A stretch of 35,642 bases of DNA from Batkoa obscura (taxonomy: Eukaryota; Entomophthoromycota; Entomophthoromycetes; Entomophthorales; Batkoaceae): contig JASVEC010000179.1 in assembly GCA_030770535.1 (NCBI GenBank), positions 1-35,642 on the forward strand. Reading direction: 5' to 3'. The first letter of the stretch is position 1. Every line of letters begins with the position of its first letter. The notes beneath the pieces are model-generated. The model was not told where the DNA came from. It did not search any database and saw only the letters and a list, made by a program, of their open reading frames with translations. The translations under genes and the position numbers were made by a program. Positions 31,065-35,642 of this stretch are shown here, in pieces.

Positions 31065-34000
31065 ATGAGATGGGTAAAAATAAAGTAATATATAAAATGA
31101 AGTTACATGTATTAATATATTAAACATTCACTATATTAGTATACTAAAAAGAAGAACCTACCAAATTTAATAAGCCCTTTACAAACCCCATTGGAGAAAA
31201 ATGATTCTCACGATACTACCGAAAATTGGATCAACCCATTATTAGATAATAGCAGACATAAACTTAAAAAGAGAGATGTGAATAATATTTCAAATTTAAA
31301 AGAAGACAAAACTAATAATGATGTTTCTAAAACAAGCTCAAGAAGCAACACAACACCTAAAAAAAAAAGAGTGACTACTTCTTTTAATACCAAGAATGTA
31401 TTAGATGGACTTTATGCAGGGACAGATGATGATAGTGGATTATTTGGAAATCATAAATTAAATAGTTCAAAAGGTAGTGGGAAAGGTTTTGGCTCAAACA
31501 GTGAAACTAGTATCCTGAAAGACATTGGATCTTCATTGGGTATAGTTAAAGTTAAGGAAGAAGAAAAAGAAGTTTCATTGGGAGAGAATCAAGATAAACC
31601 AAATCATATAACTACCCCCAGAACTAATAATATAAGAAGCTCTGAGACTCCAAGTATTTCTAGAGTCAGTAATACAAGAAGTTATGAAACTCAAGGTATA
31701 AACGAACTTCAGGAAAAAATCACTGATAAGAAGTTACAGGCTATTAAACATTTTCATTTTAATGTTATGACACCTATAACAAATAACTCAAGCATATCTG
31801 AACAAGTTGGAAATATATCAGAAACAAATGATATATCGAGCGAAAAGTCTTTAACTGGAACTAGTACTCCTACTATAAGCTTAAAAGAGAGACTTAATGG
31901 TAAGCCTAAAGATATGAGTTATTTTAGTACTAATAATATATCACTCACAGTTAAGAAAATAGGCTCTAAAATAAAAATAGTAAAAAAGAAGGAAGCTATA
32001 ACTAACATCAATGATGATACAGCACTAGCTGTTACCGAGAAAAAAGAATATAAAAAAAGAGGGAGACCAAGGAAACGAGATTTAGCTAGTAACAATGTTT
32101 CAAATCTAAATTCACCTGCTTTTAGTGGGAATGATTCTTTTCAAGATGCTTATTATTTACAAAGGTCCATCAATGGTCTTAGCCAAGAAGTCAACTTAAA
32201 TGAACAGGGTCAGGAATCTAGTTCGGAATCTCAACAGCACCCTAATTTTATAAATGTTAGACCAAGGAATGATATTAAAAATAACACAACCAAAGATGAT
32301 CAAAGTGTAAGGTATACTACTGTAGACTCAAACAGTGGTGAATTTAGTCTAGAAAGCCATGGTAATTCGAGTCAAAGAACTAATAATGAAATTTTAAACA
32401 TAAAATCAGTTTCACAAATAGAGATGGTTAAAAATAAGAGAATAAAAAAGAATAAAAAGGGATTAAATGAGCAAAATATTCATAATAATACTAACAGTAA
32501 TGACCAAGGTTTAACCGATCAGTATAGTTCCAGTATTACAGAGCAAGAACAAAATATAGACAATAATAATACAAACAATAGAAAAATGCGTCTAAGTGAA
32601 ATTAAAGATGGGAAATTAGAATCCGCTAGGTATGCAATTCGTTCTAAAAATGCCAAGAAAGCAAATTTAAAGTCAAAGCATAAGGATATAAATAATGGTA
32701 ACAAAAGTAATGTTATTAAGCAGGAGCCTTATGATGAAGAATTAAATGACTCAAATAATCAAATACAACCAGCCTTAATCAAAATAGAAAAACAAGGTGT
32801 TTTATTACAAAATAGTACTCAAAATAATGAAATTGTAATAGCTGATAATTCTATTAATCGAGATCAATCTCAAGCAGTTGAAAGCAATATAATCAATACT
32901 GACAATGATCAAGATTTTCATACAAATAATGAAGCTATACTAGAGCAACATTCATCTAGTAAAGAAACAGAAGAAAAAGAGGATGAAATTTATGATTCAA
33001 TTGAAAAAGAAATTGTAATTGAAAAGGAGTATACATTAGAAAATGAACTTAAAACCATTAAAACTTTCGTAACAGATGATGAAGCGATGAGCAATGAATT
33101 ATTCATTGAAAATCAAGAATTTATACTCACTCAGAAAATAAATTATTTTAGTGGTGATGAAGCACAAAATGAAAAAGACAACTCAGCGGGGCAAGAAGAA
33201 GCAGATTCTGAAAAAGAAGAGGATTTGGTAGAGCGAGGGGATTCCGAAAAAGAAAACAATTTACCAAATCAACAAGTACATAATAGGGTTCAGAATAAAG
33301 AAGAGCAAAGTGAAGAAAATCAACGGGTAGAAGAAGAAAAATGTCAAAAAGTAGAAAATTTAATAAATCAAGAAAAAAGCTCAGAAGATGAGAGAAATTC
33401 AGTAAATCAAGAAGGCTCAGAAGATGAAGAAAATTTCATAAATCAAGAAAAAGATATTAATTTAAAAAAGAAACTTACTTACGTTATCAATTCACTTTCA
33501 TGTTATCCAACTATTTATTGTATTATGGAAAATAGTGGAAGGAGCCGAGGTATGATATCTATTGAAAGGGACGTACATAATGGGAAATATAAAAGTGTTA
33601 AAGGATTAATTCAAGATATTGATCAATTATTATATGAAACAAAAAAGAATTGTGATAAAAAAGGTGCTATGAAAAAAGATTTGTTTGATGCTATTGGTAC
33701 CAATTATGGTGCAATGCAAGTAATTCAAGAAGACATTGAATAGTATGTTATTATTATTATTTATTCCAGATAATGAATTGAATATTTTTAATAGTAAAGA
33801 TGAAATGGAATTTGATAAAATTGAAGCACCTAAAGAAAAGATAAAAGAATTACAAAAACTAGATTATTCTGCTAAAAGGTAATTAATATCTAATAGGAAT
33901 AAATAATAATGTATTCACAGTTATTTTAGTATCAATATTTATTACATGAAGATTGGAGATCATAATAAAACATTTCGATTTCAAGAACCAACTCGTACAC

Positions 34001-34613
34001 AGTATCATGGTTTAAATCAACATATATTTGATTTGATTGATCAATCCAATATAAATTCAGACATTCAATTTACTAACGAAAAAGCCCCCATTATCAAATT
34101 ATACTCTATTAAAAATCGAAGTAAACTAGAGGCATGCGCGAAATCAAGTAACTCACTTACAATTGTAGAAATATTTTATGGTGAAAAAGAAAGTATTTAT
34201 TCAATAGTAATTAAACCCATTGGAAATTCATTCAATGTTAATAACACAATTATGTTAACTTTGGATTCCCCAAAGGCCTGGATTTATGGAGCTGTGTTAG
34301 CTATTTATAAATTAAAAGATTTCAATGTCAATAAAACTCATACTCATTTAGCTAACTTTTTTACACCTATTTTGTTAGCAAAGATAAAAAAGAATACAAA
34401 AAGAGTAGAAGATATTGTTCATAGATTTTGTGAAGATAGGAAAAGGTAATATGAAATTACAGTTGTGAGTGTAAAAGTGGTATTAATTATGATTGGAGTT
34501 AATGAATATTGAGTATGTTATTATTTACTTTATTAATTGTTGTTAGTTGGATTCTATTTTTTAGATTGGGTAGATTATTATTGGTTGAAACTCAAATTCC
34601 CCTTAAAATTTAA
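31065..34613 (+). CDS. AT-hook protein with bromodomain-like segment and unrecognised C-terminal domain
   Basis: Five inferred exons (31065-31073, 31140-33742, 33795-33878, 33930-34445, 34565-34613) join in frame to about 1086 residues. The long exon has no in-frame ATG at its beginning. ATG AGA TGG at 31065-31073 followed by GTAAAA is the best start, but is uncertain. Residues 1-770 are low-complexity, Asn/Ser/Lys/Glu-rich, presumably disordered. KKRGRPRKRD (about residues 305-314) is an AT-hook with the GRP core, for minor-groove DNA binding. At about 779-857, YPTIYCIMENSGRSRG then ISIERDVHNGKYKSVKGLIQ and IDQLLYETKKNC resemble a divergent bromodomain (PMDLSTI...GEYKS...D...F.N). Residues 900-1086 form a folded-looking domain I do not recognise (FRFQEPTRTQYHGLNQHIFD and SPKAWIYGAVLAIYKLKDF). 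A chromatin-associated role is inferred. Confidence 0.65.
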
Positions 34614-34686
34614 TAAGTATTAAAAATTTAAAAACTGAAAAAATTAGTTTTAGTTTTTTATTTTTTATTTTCAAATATTTTATTCA

Positions 34687-35274
34687 ATGGTAAATAAATA
34701 TAATAAATATACATAATAAATAAATATAATAAATATACATAATAAATAAATATAATAAATATACATAATAATAAATATAATAATACATAATAAATTAATA
34801 TAATAAATAAATATATATGAATAAAAAATTATTTAGGAAGAACAAATACATAATCAATTGAATATAATTAAAGGAATTGAACAAGAAGCTAGTTATTTAA
34901 GTCAAAGTTTTGAAACAATGAAAAAAGAACTAAGTTTACAATTAAAAGAAGTAAAGTTTATTAATATTAAATATTATTAATATGAAATTAATTGATAATG
35001 ATTTTAGTATACACAATTAAGTTTAAGTACAGTGGAATTATATAATGAAGCTTGTTTTGAATTAAAACAGAAAATGGAAGCTTCTATTATAGAAATGAAA
35101 CAATTAATATCAAAAGTTGAAGTCATTGAAAAAGAGATGGGAGTCATTGATAAGTTATTAGATCAAAGGTAAATTACTATTTTATTTTAAATATTAATAA
35201 TTCTTTTAAAATGTAAAATTAGTAAAAAAATTAATAAAAATTTGGATACTTTAGAAGCTATATTAAAATACTAA
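34687..35274 (+). CDS. BORCS6-like coiled-coil protein (BLOC-1/BORC-related)
   Basis: Three clear exons (34837-34950, 35008-35168, 35223-35274) are joined in frame. The only start I find is an ATG at 34687-34689 immediately followed by GTAAAT, giving a start-codon-only first exon and a 109-residue product. It is a continuous helical protein: GIEQEASYLSQSFETMKKEL, then QLSLSTVELYNEACFELKQ, then ASIIEMKQLISKVEVIEKEM and IDKLLDQ. The pattern of a helix with Q-LS-x-STVE-Y, a D/E-ASI-x-MK/Y block and a closing I-x2-LLD resembles BORCS6-type subunits, which belong to the lysosome-positioning BORC complex. Short coiled coils give weak homology, so other BLOC-1/BORC subunits are possible. It ends 43 bp from the convergent dehydrogenase gene. 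Confidence 0.55.
34692..34769. repeat. three perfect tandem copies of a 26-bp AT-only-plus-C unit
   Basis: A 26-nt unit, starting AAATAAATATAATAAAT and containing one C, repeats three times exactly from 34692 to 34769. Two degenerate copies follow to about 34815. It fills the inferred first intron of the BORCS6-like gene. Confidence 0.85.
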
Positions 35275-35317
35275 TTTATTAATTTATTAAAAAAAATAAA
35301 TCAATTATTATTTTCAT

Positions 35318-35642
35318 TTATTTTACTTGATACTTGATTTTTGCAAAATAATGAAACACTTGTGGAACGAGATGATACAGTGGGATGAGATAATTATAAA
35401 TCTTTGGTAAAAATACTAAATCCATACAATTATCCGACATCAATATCATTTTTTCTGCAACCACTGCAGCACTTAATCCTCTATTTTTAGGTTTATTTTT
35501 AGTCAATTTTACATCCACTGCTTTTTCCCTTAACCCAGTATTAATTGAACCAGAACATAATATCCCAACTTGAATATTATTAACTTCTAATTTCAAGGAA
35601 TTAAAAAAACCCATCAAAGCAAACTTAGAACCACAATAAAAA
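35318..35642 (-). CDS. short-chain dehydrogenase/reductase (SDR), C-terminal part, 5' end outside window
   Basis: The frame is open to the right edge. The first readable residues are FYCGSKFALMGFFNSLK, which contain the SDR catalytic Tyr-x3-Lys (YCGSK) followed by the usual helix. VGILCSGSINTGL corresponds to the strand and PG-x-I-x-T loop after the active site, here SG instead of PG. The C-terminal region has VVAEKMILMSD and then a hydrophobic stretch with FLPKIYNYLIPLYHLVPQVF, suggesting membrane association like DHRS7-type members. The Rossmann nucleotide-binding half lies outside, so cofactor and substrate cannot be judged. It is convergent with the BORCS6-like gene. Confidence 0.85.
   Translation of the reverse strand, partial: FYCGSKFALMGFFNSLKLEVNNIQVGILCSGSINTGLREKAVDVKLTKNKPKNRGLSAAVVAEKMILMSDNCMDLVFLPKIYNYLIPLYHLVPQVFHYFAKIKYQVK

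Noticed and set aside
31191-31193. TTG as the start codon of the long AT-hook protein
   Set aside because: The frame continues upstream to 31140 without an ATG, directly after a TATTAG acceptor. An upstream first exon is more likely than a TTG start in a eukaryote.

Overview
The window is AT-rich nuclear DNA from a fungus. The fungal signs are a GH72 beta-1,3-glucanosyltransferase with a CBM43-like tail, an Nrg1-type zinc-finger protein, a fungal-type mitoribosomal uS8m and many short GT-AG introns, mostly about 45-70 nt. Low-complexity Asn/Lys/Glu tracts and very AT-rich spacers fit an early-diverging or otherwise AT-biased lineage. I cannot place it more precisely.

Layout. 1-7 kb: the 5' part of a GH72 gene (minus) that looks decayed, a four-exon membrane protein with the zinc-hydrolase signature of the CREST superfamily (minus), and a small DUF2015-like protein (minus). 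7.1-12.4 kb: an intact five-exon clathrin heavy chain (minus), divergent from mitoribosomal uS8m (plus). 14.2-14.6 kb: ribosomal protein eL34 (plus). 17.7-20.8 kb: an unrecognised small membrane protein (minus), then TIM21 (minus, six exons) and twinfilin (plus, eight exons) diverging from a 111-bp gap. 22.2-23.8 kb: a three-exon cytochrome P450 (plus). 24.5 kb: tRNA-Ala(AGC). 28.1-28.6 kb: an Nrg1-like C2H2 protein (minus). 31.1-34.6 kb: a five-exon, about 1086-residue AT-hook protein with a divergent bromodomain-like segment (plus). 34.7-35.3 kb: a BORCS6-like coiled-coil protein (plus). The right edge cuts a short-chain dehydrogenase (minus).

The long spacers between about 15.3 and 27.2 kb carry most of the repeats. 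There are at least twelve copies of a roughly 105-bp TA-flanked miniature inverted-repeat element (MITE), two inverted copies of a roughly 463-bp TG...CA repeat that looks like a solo LTR, and the tRNA gene. A separate 101-bp MITE with TTAA flanks (piggyBac type) lies at 30.7 kb. No member of the 105-bp family was seen before 15.3 kb or after 27.2 kb.

The genes do not form a pathway. They are mostly housekeeping functions: vesicle coat, endolysosomal positioning, actin turnover, mitochondrial import and translation, cytosolic translation. A pair of putative transcription or chromatin regulators shares a 2.4-kb spacer. I saw no dedicated defence, biosynthetic or selfish gene system. The most unusual signals are the MITE cluster, the inferred start-codon-only first exon, and the orphan C-terminal domain of the AT-hook protein.
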